Assembly (NCBI GenBank): GCA_029959605.1
Contig: JASCOC010000008.1
Location: 98,209-162,208 of the forward strand
Direction: 5' to 3'
From: Lysobacteraceae bacterium PS02340
GTDB taxonomy: Bacteria; Pseudomonadota; Gammaproteobacteria; Xanthomonadales; Xanthomonadaceae
DNA length: 64,000 nt
Shown here: one piece after another, positions 31,896 through 42,960 of the stretch
Numbering within the stretch: position 1 is the first letter of the stretch
Layout of the letters: the number at the start of each line of letters is the position of its first letter
The notes under the pieces: model-generated
Seen by the model: only the letters and a program-made list of their open reading frames with translations
Database searches by the model: none
What the model was told of the DNA's origin: nothing
Program-made: the position numbers and the translations under genes

Positions 31896-33863
31896 ATGGT
31901 CCGCAAAGGACTGCTTTCGATGTGCATCGCGCTGTCGTGCCTGGCTGCGCCCCATCTCCATGCGCAGGTGGACCTTGCGCCCTTCGTCGAGGACGAAGGC
32001 GTCCAGGACGCCAAGATCTCTCCCGACGGCCGGTACTTCGCGGTCACGATGCCCAATGGCGACCGGTCCGTGATCGCGGTGCTGAACCGTGCCGATCGGC
32101 GCGTCGCGGGCAGCTTCCAGTTGCCGGCGAACACCCACATCGCGGATTTCTGGTGGGCGAAGGACGATCGGCTGATGTTCGGTCTCGCCCAGCAGTTCGG
32201 CACGCGCGATTTTCCGATGGCGACGGGCGAGCTCTACGCCATGAACGCAGATGGCGGGCGCGCCCAGTTGCTGGTGGGATACCGGGTCCAGAACTCGGGC
32301 CTGGGCACCAACATCCGCAGCGGTCCGAAGGAAGAACGGGTCTTCGCATGGCCGATCGACCTGTTGCCTGCCGATCCGAAGCACGTGCTGGTCGCGATCT
32401 CGCCGTTTACGGGCGATCCCTACACCCGTGTGGACCGGATGGACGTCTACACCGGACGTCGGCATACGGTGGCCACGGTGCCCGTGCGCCGTGCGTCGTT
32501 CGTAACCGATCACACGGGCGAGGTGCGTTTCGCCACCGGTTCGCAGTCCGACAATCACAGCCAGCTGTTCTACCGCGCATCGCGAGGTGCCGACTGGGAA
32601 TTGCTCAACCATCAGGGCCAATCGGGTCGGGTGGAAGAACCTGTCGGATTCTCTGCGGACAATTCCATCGCCTACCTGCGCGTGAGCCAGCCCAGTGGGC
32701 CGGATGCGATCGTCGCGATGGACATTGCCACGCGCGCGCGGACCGAACTGATGCGGGACGCCACGGTCGACCCGGAAATCCTGTTCCGACCCGGCACCGA
32801 GGTCGCCATCGGCGTCCGCTACGGCGGCGCGACGCCGCGGATGGCGTTTTTCGACGATGCATCGGACGACGCGAAGCTGTTCCGCATGTTCGAACAGGCC
32901 TTTCCCGGCAGCTCGATCTCGGTGGCGTCGTCCACGCGGAATGCCGACACCAAGCTACTGCTCGCCGAAAGCGATCGGGATCCCGGCAGCTTCTTCAGCT
33001 ACGACGCCGTCGCCAAGAAGGCGGATTTCGTGCTCGCCCGCCGGGCGAAGGTCGATCCCGAGCGCATGGCCGCAATGGCGCCGGTGTCGATCCGGGCGCG
33101 CGATGGTCTGATGCTGCACGGCTACCTGACCCGCCCGGCAGGCCTGCAGGCGGGCGCAGCGGCGCCATTGATCGTGCTGCCGCATGGTGGGCCGTTCGGT
33201 ATCGCCGACGAGTGGGTTTTCGATCCGGAGACGCAGATGCTCGCGCAGGCCGGTTACGCCGTCCTGCAGGTCAACTACCGGGGATCGGGTGGCTACGGCC
33301 GCAGCTTCCAGCAGGCCGGTGCACGCGAGTGGGGCGGGAAGATGCAGGACGACCTCACCGATGCGACGCGTTGGGCGGTCGAGCAGGGCCACGCGGACGC
33401 CGGGCGGATCTGCATCTACGGTGGCAGCTACGGCGCGTATGCGGCGCTGATGGGCGCGGCGCGCGAGCCTGATCTGTACCGCTGCGCGGCAGGCTACGTC
33501 GGCGTCTACGACCTGCCACTCATGCGCAACCAGGACAATCGCACCAGCAACTGGATGAAGTCGTGGTTCGACGAATGGGTCGGCAACGATCCGCAGGCGC
33601 TGCTGGCGGCCTCTCCGACCCAGCGGGCCTCGCAGATCAAGGCGCCGGTCCTGCTGGTGGCGGGGGGCAAGGACGAGATCGCGCCCGTGGACCACACGCG
33701 GCGCATGGAGCGCGCCCTACGGGCGGCGGGCGTCCCGGTGGACACCCTCTACGTCGACAGCGAAGGCCACGGCTTCTACAAGCCCGAAAACCGTCGCGCC
33801 TACTACACCAGGCTGCTCGACTTCTTTGCCACGCATCTGGGCGGCCAACGCGCCGCCCAGTGA
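31896..33863 (+). CDS. Secreted S9 family peptidase, copy 1
   Basis: The 655-residue protein has a signal peptide (cleavage near residue 23, HLHAQ), a beta-propeller-like region (~30-390) and a C-terminal alpha/beta-hydrolase with the catalytic triad Ser in GGSYGAYAAL, Asp in GGKDEIAPVDHT and His in SEGHGFYK. It is a prolyl-oligopeptidase-type serine peptidase acting on short peptides in the periplasm or outside. AGGAG 5 bases before the ATG fixes the start. It is followed by a second S9 gene after 73 bases and faces the POT transporter. Confidence 0.92.
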   Translation: MVRKGLLSMCIALSCLAAPHLHAQVDLAPFVEDEGVQDAKISPDGRYFAVTMPNGDRSVIAVLNRADRRVAGSFQLPANTHIADFWWAKDDRLMFGLAQQFGTRDFPMATGELYAMNADGGRAQLLVGYRVQNSGLGTNIRSGPKEERVFAWPIDLLPADPKHVLVAISPFTGDPYTRVDRMDVYTGRRHTVATVPVRRASFVTDHTGEVRFATGSQSDNHSQLFYRASRGADWELLNHQGQSGRVEEPVGFSADNSIAYLRVSQPSGPDAIVAMDIATRARTELMRDATVDPEILFRPGTEVAIGVRYGGATPRMAFFDDASDDAKLFRMFEQAFPGSSISVASSTRNADTKLLLAESDRDPGSFFSYDAVAKKADFVLARRAKVDPERMAAMAPVSIRARDGLMLHGYLTRPAGLQAGAAAPLIVLPHGGPFGIADEWVFDPETQMLAQAGYAVLQVNYRGSGGYGRSFQQAGAREWGGKMQDDLTDATRWAVEQGHADAGRICIYGGSYGAYAALMGAAREPDLYRCAAGYVGVYDLPLMRNQDNRTSNWMKSWFDEWVGNDPQALLAASPTQRASQIKAPVLLVAGGKDEIAPVDHTRRMERALRAAGVPVDTLYVDSEGHGFYKPENRRAYYTRLLDFFATHLGGQRAAQ

Positions 33864-33936
33864 CGCCTGGCCGGCGCCGCTTTGCCAGCATCGCGGCGCC
33901 GGCCTACCATTCGGGCTCTTTGTACGGAGCCCTGCC

Positions 33937-36042
<2,106 letters not shown>

Positions 36043-36057
36043 GCGGCTCTGATCGAG

Positions 36058-36077
36058 CGGCCGGCACACGCCGGCCG
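36058..36077 (+). terminator. Hairpin after second S9 peptidase gene
   Basis: An 8-bp stem (cggccggc / gccggccg) with loop acac lies 16 bases past the stop, followed by ttcgcg. It is a modest terminator. Confidence 0.5.
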
Positions 36078-36124
36078 TTCGCGTCTGTGCGGCACCGCAA
36101 CACCAGGAATGGAGGTCCGCCAAG

Positions 36125-37381
36125 ATGGCGATCGAAACCGCTGTACCGTCCACCGCGCTGATCACCAGCGACATCGTGCTATTCGGCCTGATCGCGGCCA
36201 CCCTCGGTCTCATCTTCTGGCTCGCCAGCGGGCCCACGCCGTTCTGGAAGAAATTCTTCGCCTGGGTGCCGGCGCTGCTGCTGTGCTACTTCGTGCCGGC
36301 GTTCTACAACACCGTCGGTCTGATCGACGGTGAGAGCAACAGCCTCTACAACCCGATCGCCAGCCGCGTGCTGCTGCCCGCCGCGCTGGTGTTGCTGACA
36401 CTGTCGATCGATCTCAAGGGCATCCTCAAGCTCGGACCGAAGCTGCTGTTCGTGTTCGTCGCCGGCACCGTGGGCATCGTGCTCGGCGCGATCGTGTCGT
36501 TCCAGATCATGGAGTGGGTGCATCCACCTGCGGTCGCGGGTGATACCTGGAAAGGCATGGCGGCGCTCGCCGGCAGCTGGATCGGCGGCGGCGCGAACAT
36601 GGTCGCGATGCGCGAGGTCTACGAGGTCGATGCCACGCTGTTCGGGCAGTTCGCGGTCGTCGACGTCGCGATGGCCAGCCTGCTGATGGCGACGCTGCTG
36701 TTCATCGCTAACCGCTCGGCGCAGATCGATGCGCGCAGCGGCGCGGACACCGCGGCGATCGACGAGATGAAATCGCGCATCGCCGCGCACGAAGCCGCGA
36801 ACGCGCGGATTCCGACCTTGAATGATCTGATGATCATTGTCGCGGTCGCCTTCGGCTTCGTCGGATTGGCGCACGCGATCGCCACTCCGCTGTCGGCGTG
36901 GTTCGGCCGGTTCGAGTGGGCGTCGCGTTTCAGTCTCGACTCCTCGTTCGTCTGGGTCGTGCTGATCTCCACGTTGGCCGGTCTGGTGCTGAGCTTCACC
37001 CGTGCGCGCCGGCTCGAAGATGCGGGCGCGTCGAAGATCGGCACCGTGTTCCTGTATTTCCTGATCGCGTGCATCGGCATGCAGATGGATTTCATGCGGC
37101 TGTTCGATCGTCTGGAGCTGATCGCCATCGGCGCGATCTGGATGCTGGTGCACGTGCTGGTGATCTGGGGCGCGGCGCGGCTGGTCAAGGCGCCGATGTT
37201 CTACATCGGCGTCGGCTCGATGGGCAACGTCGGTGCCGCGGCTTCGGCACCCGTCGTGGCGGCCGCGTTCCATCCGACGCTGGCGCCGGTCGGCGTGCTG
37301 CTCGGCACGGTGGGCTACGCGACAGGCACGCTGATCGCCTATCTGGTCGGGCAGATCCTGCGGGTGATGGCAGGGCAGTAG
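36125..37381 (+). CDS. DUF819 family membrane protein, copy 1
   Basis: The 418-residue protein has about ten membrane helices and the DUF819 motif GSWIGGGANMVAMREVYEVD (~residues 155-174), with a second conserved region (GVGSMGNVGAAASAPVVAAA, ~365-384). The family looks like a secondary transporter but no substrate is established. It sits downstream of two peptidases; a paralogue follows. ATG 36125 has GGAGG about 8 bases upstream. Confidence 0.85.
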   Translation: MAIETAVPSTALITSDIVLFGLIAATLGLIFWLASGPTPFWKKFFAWVPALLLCYFVPAFYNTVGLIDGESNSLYNPIASRVLLPAALVLLTLSIDLKGILKLGPKLLFVFVAGTVGIVLGAIVSFQIMEWVHPPAVAGDTWKGMAALAGSWIGGGANMVAMREVYEVDATLFGQFAVVDVAMASLLMATLLFIANRSAQIDARSGADTAAIDEMKSRIAAHEAANARIPTLNDLMIIVAVAFGFVGLAHAIATPLSAWFGRFEWASRFSLDSSFVWVVLISTLAGLVLSFTRARRLEDAGASKIGTVFLYFLIACIGMQMDFMRLFDRLELIAIGAIWMLVHVLVIWGAARLVKAPMFYIGVGSMGNVGAAASAPVVAAAFHPTLAPVGVLLGTVGYATGTLIAYLVGQILRVMAGQ

Positions 37382-37587
37382 CGGCGCGACAGCCGACGGA
37401 ATCTTGTCCGCCGGCGGGCGACCGCCGGACGGACTTTGCAGGATCGATGCATGTCGCGCAGAAGGCGCTTGCGCAGCGGTTCCGCTGTGGCACGATGCCG
37501 CCACGCCGTCGCCGATGACGGCGTCCTTGCCGCGGCCGCCGCCGTCGCGGCCTGCGCGCAGCGGGCGGGTGATGGAAGGCACCGTGC

Positions 37588-38847
37588 ATGGCCGCAGATC
37601 CCGCAACGCCGTCGACGGCGCTGATCACCAACGACATCGTGTTGTTCGGCCTGATCGCCGCGACACTCGCCGCCGTGTTCTGGACCGCGTCGCGTCCGAG
37701 CGGCCCGTGGAAGCGCTTCTACACCTACGTGCCGGCGCTGCTGCTGTGCTACTTCATCCCCGGCATCTACAACACGGCCGGCCTGATCGACGGCAGCGCG
37801 AGCGCGCTCTACAACCCGGTTGCCAGCCGCGTGCTGCTGCCGGCCGCGCTGGTGCTGTTGACACTGACCATCGATCTGCGTGGCGTGCTGCGGCTGGGGC
37901 CCAAGCTGCTGCTGATGTACATCGGCGCATCGATCACGGTGATGATCGGCGCCTTCGCCGCGTTCTGGATCATGGGACTGCTGCATCCCGAGACCGTCGC
38001 CGGCGACACCTGGGCCGGCATGGCGACGCTGGCCGGCAGCTGGATCGGCGGCGGCGCGAACATGGTCGCGATGAAGGAAGTCTTCGCCGTCGACGAAACC
38101 ACGTTCGGGCAGTTCGTGGTCGTCGATGTCGGCGTCGGGTACGTGTGGATGGCGGTGCTGATCTTCCTCGCCGGCCGCGCCGCGAAGATCGATGCGCGCA
38201 GCGGCGCCGATACGCGCGCGATCGAAGACCTCAAGACACGCCTCGCCAGCTACCAGGCCGAGCACGAGCGCGTGACGTCGCTGACGGACCTGATGCTGAT
38301 CGTCGGCATCGCTTTCGGCGCGGTCGGCCTGTCGCATGCGATCGCCGGGCCGGCGTCGGCATGGTTCGGCGCGAACGTGGGCTGGGCGCGGCAGGTCAGC
38401 CTGCACGAGCCCTTCGTCTGGGTCGTGGTGCTGTCGACGTTGATCGGCCTCGCTCTGAGCTTCACCCGTGTGCGCACGCTGGACGGCGCAGGCGCCTCGA
38501 AGATCGGCACGTTGCTGCTGTACATCCTGATCGCCTGCATCGGCATGCAGATGGACATCTTCGCGCTCGCCGACCGGCCGTGGCTGTTCCTGCTCGGCCT
38601 GATCTGGATCAGCATCCACATCGCACTGCTGTGGGCACTCGGCAAGGTGCTGCGCGTGCCGTTCTTCTATTTCGCGATGGGCTCGCAGAGCAACATCGGT
38701 GGGCCGGCGTCGGCGCCGGTCGTGGCCTCGGTGTTCCATCCGTCGCTTGCGCCGGTGGGCGCGTTGCTCGGAGCGCTGGGGTATGCGACGGGGACGGTGT
38801 TGGCGTATCTGGTGGGCATCGGCTTGCGGGCGATGGCGGGGCAGTAA
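37588..38847 (+). CDS. DUF819 family membrane protein, copy 2
   Basis: The 419-residue protein is clearly a duplicate of copy 1: TPSTALITNDIVLFGLIAAT at the start, GSWIGGGANMVAMKEVFAVD in the middle and SQSNIGGPASAPVVASVFHP near the end. The pair is separated by 206 bases. As for copy 1, the transported substrate is unknown; a link to peptide metabolism is only suggested by neighbours. Confidence 0.85.
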   Translation: MAADPATPSTALITNDIVLFGLIAATLAAVFWTASRPSGPWKRFYTYVPALLLCYFIPGIYNTAGLIDGSASALYNPVASRVLLPAALVLLTLTIDLRGVLRLGPKLLLMYIGASITVMIGAFAAFWIMGLLHPETVAGDTWAGMATLAGSWIGGGANMVAMKEVFAVDETTFGQFVVVDVGVGYVWMAVLIFLAGRAAKIDARSGADTRAIEDLKTRLASYQAEHERVTSLTDLMLIVGIAFGAVGLSHAIAGPASAWFGANVGWARQVSLHEPFVWVVVLSTLIGLALSFTRVRTLDGAGASKIGTLLLYILIACIGMQMDIFALADRPWLFLLGLIWISIHIALLWALGKVLRVPFFYFAMGSQSNIGGPASAPVVASVFHPSLAPVGALLGALGYATGTVLAYLVGIGLRAMAGQ

Positions 38848-38923
38848 TCTGCGCTTTGAATGTTGCTTTCGCTTTTTTCGTTTTTGCTCCGCTCCGCTTT
38901 GTTTTGGCTTTATGCGCTTGATC

Positions 38924-39438
38924 TGAATCGAGCCGTAGAGCGAGCCGAGCATCGCAGGGCGACGGGGTCGAAGAGCAGCCCATGTCTGAGCGTAGCGAGT
39001 TTGGGCTGCGTGCCCCGTTGCCCGAGAAGCGCAGGGGACCGCCGCGGCTGTATCGCGGCGGATCGCGTCCGGCGAAGGGGGTTTTGCTTACTTTTGCCAA
39101 GACAAAAGTAAGCCGCGCGACAGCGCGGAAGCCCTGTCTTTGATCTTCGCTCCTACGATTGATTCTTTGCTTGAAATATCAAAGTCGCAAAGCGACGCGC
39201 GAAGAAGCCCGAGCAAGTGCAAGGCTTTCGCCCGCTGCGCGTGCGAGTCCCTTTTGGATGGACCCAAAAGGAACCAAAAGGTCCCTTCGCCGGACGCGAG
39301 CCGACGCGATGAAGCCGCGTCGGTGCCCTCCGCTCCTCGCCTGACGCGGCACGCAGCCCAAACTCGCTGCGCTCAGACATGGGCTGCTCTTCGGCCACGC
39401 CAGGCTCCGGTGCTCGGCTCGCTCTACGGCTCGATTCA
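38924..39438. repeat. Large inverted repeat, two arms of ~155 bases
   Basis: A 28-base match (38924-38951 with the reverse complement of 39411-39438) and a 45-base match with one mismatch (38970-39014 with 39348-39392) align the arms. A third near-match contains gcgtccggcgaagg. Each arm ends, toward the centre, in a T/A-rich hairpin: 39088-39111 on the left and 39250-39271 on the right. The arms resemble dispersed intergenic repeats I recall from Xanthomonadaceae genomes. Confidence 0.85.
39088..39111 (+). terminator. Hairpin at the inner end of the left repeat arm
   Basis: A 9-bp stem (ttacttttg / caaaagtaa) with loop ccaaga follows a gggttttgc run. It is low in GC for a terminator but could end transcription read from DUF819 copy 2 through the repeat. 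Confidence 0.45.
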
Positions 39439-39674
39439 AGTCAAAGGCTGGAAGCCGAAGCCGAAGCCGAAGCCGAAGCAAGAGCAAAAGCTTGAGGAAT
39501 GTTGAAAGAACCGTCACTCCCGCCATACCAGACATGCGTCTGTTGAAAGCCGCGTGGATGACGAGCGCAACTCGACTTGATCAGCGGTGCTAGAAGCCGG
39601 CGCCTGCGCAGGCTGCGCCCGCAAAAGCAAACCCGATCATCTGCCGTGACACGACGGCATCGCCCAAACGAAAA

Positions 39675-39700
39675 CGGGCGGAACCCTGAGGTTCCGCCCG
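39675..39700 (-). terminator. Rho-independent terminator of the cstA-ybdD operon
   Basis: An 11-bp stem (cgggcggaacc / ggttccgcccg) with loop ctga ends on the minus strand in TTTTCGTTTG. It lies 25 bases past the ybdD-like stop. Confidence 0.85.
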
Positions 39701-39725
39701 TCGTCGTATCACGTGTCGCCCTGGA

Positions 39726-39950
39726 TCAGCAGCAGCGGAATCCGCTGCGTCCGCCGAAGCGGGCTTCCTGCCGTTCGCGGAAGAACGTCTTGTAGTCCAT
39801 CGGCTCGCGGTCGGGATGCTTCTCGAGGATGTGGCGCACGTAGTTGTCGTAGTCGGGGACGCCGCAGCACAGCCGCGCAGTCTGGACGACTCTCCGCCAC
39901 ACACGCTTGTGCGTGGCGAAGTACTCGACGGGAACCAGCGCGCCGGCCAT
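39726..39950 (-). CDS. YbdD/YjiX family small protein, CstA partner
   Basis: The 74-residue protein has LCCGVPDYDNYVRHILEKHP (residues ~27-46) and MDYKTFFRERQEARFGG, diagnostic of the short YbdD/YjiX (DUF466) family, which is usually encoded next to CstA or BtsT pyruvate transporters. It follows cstA by 31 bases on the same strand, which supports co-function. The exact role is not settled. Confidence 0.9.
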   Translation of the reverse strand: MAGALVPVEYFATHKRVWRRVVQTARLCCGVPDYDNYVRHILEKHPDREPMDYKTFFRERQEARFGGRSGFRCC

Positions 39951-39981
39951 CAGGTCTGCACTCCGGTCACGAGCCGCACCG

Positions 39982-42075
39982 TCACAGCCAGGCCTGCTGC
40001 TGTTCGGGCGTCAGTTCGACGAACGCCGATTCCTTGGCCGTCGGCGCGGGTGCGCGGCGGGCCTTGAGGATGGCGCGGACGGCGAAGAACAGCACGCTGA
40101 AGACCACGAACAGGAACAGCGCCGTCAGGCCGGCATTGACGTAGCCGTTGACGATGACCTGACGCATCTGGCCCGCGGTCTTGGCCGCGCCCAGCAGTTC
40201 GCCGTTGGCCAGCGCCGCCTGGTAGTGGCGGGCCTGGGCGAGGAAGCCCATGGCCGGCTTCGGGTCGAACAGCTTGATCAGGCCTGCCGACGTGGTGCAG
40301 ATCAGCAGCCATGCCGCCGGCACGACGGTGACCCATGCATAGCGGTCCTTCTTCATCTTGAAGAGCACCACCGTGCACAGCATCAGTGCGATGCCCGCGA
40401 GCATCTGGTTGGCGATACCGAACAGCGGCCACAGGGTGTTGATACCACCCAGCGGATCCACGACGCCCTGATAGAGGAAGTACCCCCACAGCGCGACGCA
40501 GCCCGCGGTGCCGAGTGCGTTCGCACCCCAGTTGTCGGTCTTGCGCAGCACCGGCACGAAGTTGCCGAGCAGATCCTGCAGCATGAAGCGACCCGCGCGG
40601 GTACCTGCGTCGACGGCGGTCAGGATGAAGAGCGCCTCGAACAGGATCGCGAAGTGGTACCAGAACGCCATGGCGCCGTCGCCGGTGCCGGGCAGGGCGT
40701 CGTGCAGGATCACCGCGATGCCGACGGCGAGCGTCGGTGCGCCACCGGCGCGAGAGATGATCGTGCCTTCGCCGATCTGCTGAGCCTTGAGTTCCAGCGC
40801 CTCGGGCGTGATGACGAAGCCCATCTGGCTGACCGCAGCCGCTGCGCTCTGCACGTCCGTGCCGAGCACCGCTGCGGGGCTGTTCATCGCGAAGTAGATG
40901 CCCGGATCGAGGATCGAAGCCGCGACCAGCGCCATGATCGCCACGAACGATTCCATCAGCATGCCGCCGTAGCCGATGTAGCGGGCGTGGGTTTCGTTGG
41001 CGAGCAGCTTGGGCGTGGTGCCCGAGGAAATCAGCGCATGGAAGCCGGAGACGGCGCCGCACGCGATCGTGATGAAGAGGAACGGGAACAGGCCGCCCTT
41101 CCAGACCGGACCGTCGCCGGTGGAGGCGAACTCGGTCAGCGCCGGCATCTTCAGCGTGGTGACTTCCGGGCTGGCGATGACGATGCCGATGGCCAGCGCG
41201 ACGATCACGCCGATCTTGAGGAACGTCGACAGGTAGTCGCGCGGGGCGAGCAGCAGCCACACCGGCAGGGTCGCGGCGACGAAGCCGTAACCGATCAGCA
41301 TCCAGGTGATCTGGGTGCCGGTGAAGGTGAAGGCCGGGCCCCAGTAGGGATCCGCGCCGACCTTGCCACCGAACCAGATCGCCGCGAGCAGGGCGATGAT
41401 GCCGAAGATCGAGATCTCACCGATCTTGCCCGGGCGGATGTAGCGCATGTAGATGCCCATGAAGACCGCGATGGGCATCGTCGCGATCACCGTGAACATG
41501 CCCCACGGGCTTTCGGCCAGTGCCTTGACGACGATCATCGCCAGCACCGCGAGGATGATGATCATGATCATGAAGGCGCCGAACAGCGCGATGGTGCCGG
41601 CGACCTGGCCCATTTCCTCGCGCACCAGATCACCGAGCGAACGGCCGTTCCGGCGTGTGGAAATGAAGAGGACCATGAAGTCCTGCACGGCGCCTGCGAG
41701 CACCACGCCGACGATCAGCCACAGCATGCCCGGCAGATAACCCATCTGCGCAGCGAGCACGGGACCGACCAGCGGACCGGCGCCGGCGATGGCGGCGAAG
41801 TGGTGACCGAACAGCACATGCTTGTTGGTCGGAACGTAATCGAGACCGTCGTTGTTGACGTGCGCGGGGGTTGCCCGACGCGGATTGAGCCCCAACACCT
41901 TCTCGGCGATATACAGGCTGTAGTAGCGGTAGGCGACCAGATAGATCGAGACTGCGGCCACGACGATCCAGAGCGCGCTGATCTGTTCGCCTTGTCGCAG
42001 GGCGACAACGCCCATACAGGACGCGCCCAGCAGCGCGACCGCGCCCCAGACTACGTGATTGATGGCACCCTTCAT
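39982..42075 (-). CDS. cstA: Carbon starvation protein A, pyruvate/peptide transporter
   Basis: The 697-residue membrane protein has the CstA N-terminus (NNDGLDYVPTNKHVLFGHHF, ~78-97; FAAIAGAGPLVGPVLAAQMG) and about 16-18 membrane segments. CstA family proteins import pyruvate and have been linked to peptide uptake in starvation. The leader carries a hairpin at 42086-42120 that pairs with the GGGGA ribosome binding site, which suggests translational control. The operon ends with the ybdD-like gene and its terminator. Confidence 0.93.
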   Translation of the reverse strand: MKGAINHVVWGAVALLGASCMGVVALRQGEQISALWIVVAAVSIYLVAYRYYSLYIAEKVLGLNPRRATPAHVNNDGLDYVPTNKHVLFGHHFAAIAGAGPLVGPVLAAQMGYLPGMLWLIVGVVLAGAVQDFMVLFISTRRNGRSLGDLVREEMGQVAGTIALFGAFMIMIIILAVLAMIVVKALAESPWGMFTVIATMPIAVFMGIYMRYIRPGKIGEISIFGIIALLAAIWFGGKVGADPYWGPAFTFTGTQITWMLIGYGFVAATLPVWLLLAPRDYLSTFLKIGVIVALAIGIVIASPEVTTLKMPALTEFASTGDGPVWKGGLFPFLFITIACGAVSGFHALISSGTTPKLLANETHARYIGYGGMLMESFVAIMALVAASILDPGIYFAMNSPAAVLGTDVQSAAAAVSQMGFVITPEALELKAQQIGEGTIISRAGGAPTLAVGIAVILHDALPGTGDGAMAFWYHFAILFEALFILTAVDAGTRAGRFMLQDLLGNFVPVLRKTDNWGANALGTAGCVALWGYFLYQGVVDPLGGINTLWPLFGIANQMLAGIALMLCTVVLFKMKKDRYAWVTVVPAAWLLICTTSAGLIKLFDPKPAMGFLAQARHYQAALANGELLGAAKTAGQMRQVIVNGYVNAGLTALFLFVVFSVLFFAVRAILKARRAPAPTAKESAFVELTPEQQQAWL

Positions 42076-42085
42076 TTTCAGTTAA

Positions 42086-42120
42086 TCCCCGGGAAGACGC
42101 GCACAGGGTCGCCCCGGGGA
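42086..42120 (-). promoter_or_regulatory. cstA leader hairpin covering the ribosome binding site
   Basis: On the minus strand TCCCCGGG pairs with CCCGGGGA in an 8-bp stem with a 19-base loop. The GGGGA ribosome binding site (42086-42090), 10 bases before the cstA ATG, is inside the 3' arm. A GGA lies in this site, the core of CsrA/RsmA binding sites. In E. coli, CsrA represses cstA translation; here that is inference. Confidence 0.6.
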
Positions 42121-42305
42121 CGCGTGGGGTCAATGCGCAATCGGTCGAATGCGGCGCCAGGGTCTTAAGACTTTCGTCGTAGACCTGTGCATCGCCTGCT
42201 AGCATCGCGCTTCCGAATTCCGTGTCGAGCGCCCATGCAGGCTGTCGCGAACGGCCTGCGCCGCAGGTCCGCCCCCGTTCCAGAATCGATCGAGCACGCG
42301 GCACG

Positions 42306-42944
42306 ATGACCGGCGCGAACGACACCCCGACGCTGCGCGGGCAACTGCAGTCGCTGATCGCGCGCTTGCCCGATGGCGACGTGCAGGTCGGTCCGCTGGT
42401 AGACGAGCTCGGAACCCAGGGCATGTTGCTGCTGGTGATCCTGCTGACGCTGGTGTTCCTGATTCCGGTGTCGATTCCCGGCGTCAGCACCGTGTTCGGC
42501 GCGGTGATCGTGCTGATCGGTGTCGCCCGCATGGCCGGTCGCGCGCTGTGGCTGCCCGATGCGGTGCGTCGGCGCACGGTGCCCGCGGGCCGGCTGCGCG
42601 GCGCGCTCGATACAGGGCTGACGTGGGTGCGCCGGCTGGAGCGCATCACGAAGCCAGGACGTCTGGCGCGACTGACCGACGGTCGCGCGATGGGTCTGGT
42701 CAACGACGGCGCGCTGGTCCTCGGCGCGGTGCTGCTGATGGCACCGTTCGGCTTCATTCCCTTCAGCAACACGATTCCCGGCGTCGCCCTGATGTGCCTG
42801 GCGATCGGCCTGCTGCAGCGCGACGGACTGATGGTGCTGCTGGGCCACGTCGCCAACGTGCTGACGATGGTCTACTTCGCGATCCTGATCGGCGGGGGCG
42901 GTCTGGCGATCCGCGAATTGTTCGTGCGCTTCTGGCCGGGTTGA
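42306..42944 (+). CDS. exoD: Exopolysaccharide synthesis protein ExoD family
   Basis: The 212-residue protein has the ExoD pattern: LVILLTLVFLIPVSIPGVST (~residues 43-62), MAPFGFIPFSNTIPGVALMC (~140-159), with about four membrane segments. ExoD of rhizobia affects exopolysaccharide and alkali tolerance; its molecular role is unclear. The ATG at 42306 begins MTGAND. It converges with corA. Confidence 0.85.
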   Translation: MTGANDTPTLRGQLQSLIARLPDGDVQVGPLVDELGTQGMLLLVILLTLVFLIPVSIPGVSTVFGAVIVLIGVARMAGRALWLPDAVRRRTVPAGRLRGALDTGLTWVRRLERITKPGRLARLTDGRAMGLVNDGALVLGAVLLMAPFGFIPFSNTIPGVALMCLAIGLLQRDGLMVLLGHVANVLTMVYFAILIGGGGLAIRELFVRFWPG

Positions 42945-42960
42945 GTTGGCAGGCGCGCGG

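Larger units (their letters stand above)
38848..39725. other. 878-base gene-free stretch with inverted repeat
   Basis: The gap between DUF819 copy 2 and the convergent ybdD-like gene holds the two arms of a large inverted repeat (38924-39438), two hairpins, a GAAGCC hexamer run (39451-39480), and the terminator of the cstA operon (39675-39700). Short open frames on both strands are translations of the repeat and are not called. Confidence 0.75.

Noticed and set aside
39153..39398. A small minus-strand frame inside the inverted repeat, with a plausible-looking peptide
   Set aside because: The opposite arm translates to related peptides in other frames, so the conservation is of the DNA repeat; it is not supported as a gene.
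39451..39480. GAAGCC repeats as a possible CRISPR or structured array
   Set aside because: It is a plain short tandem hexamer without spacers; no CRISPR-like organisation is present.
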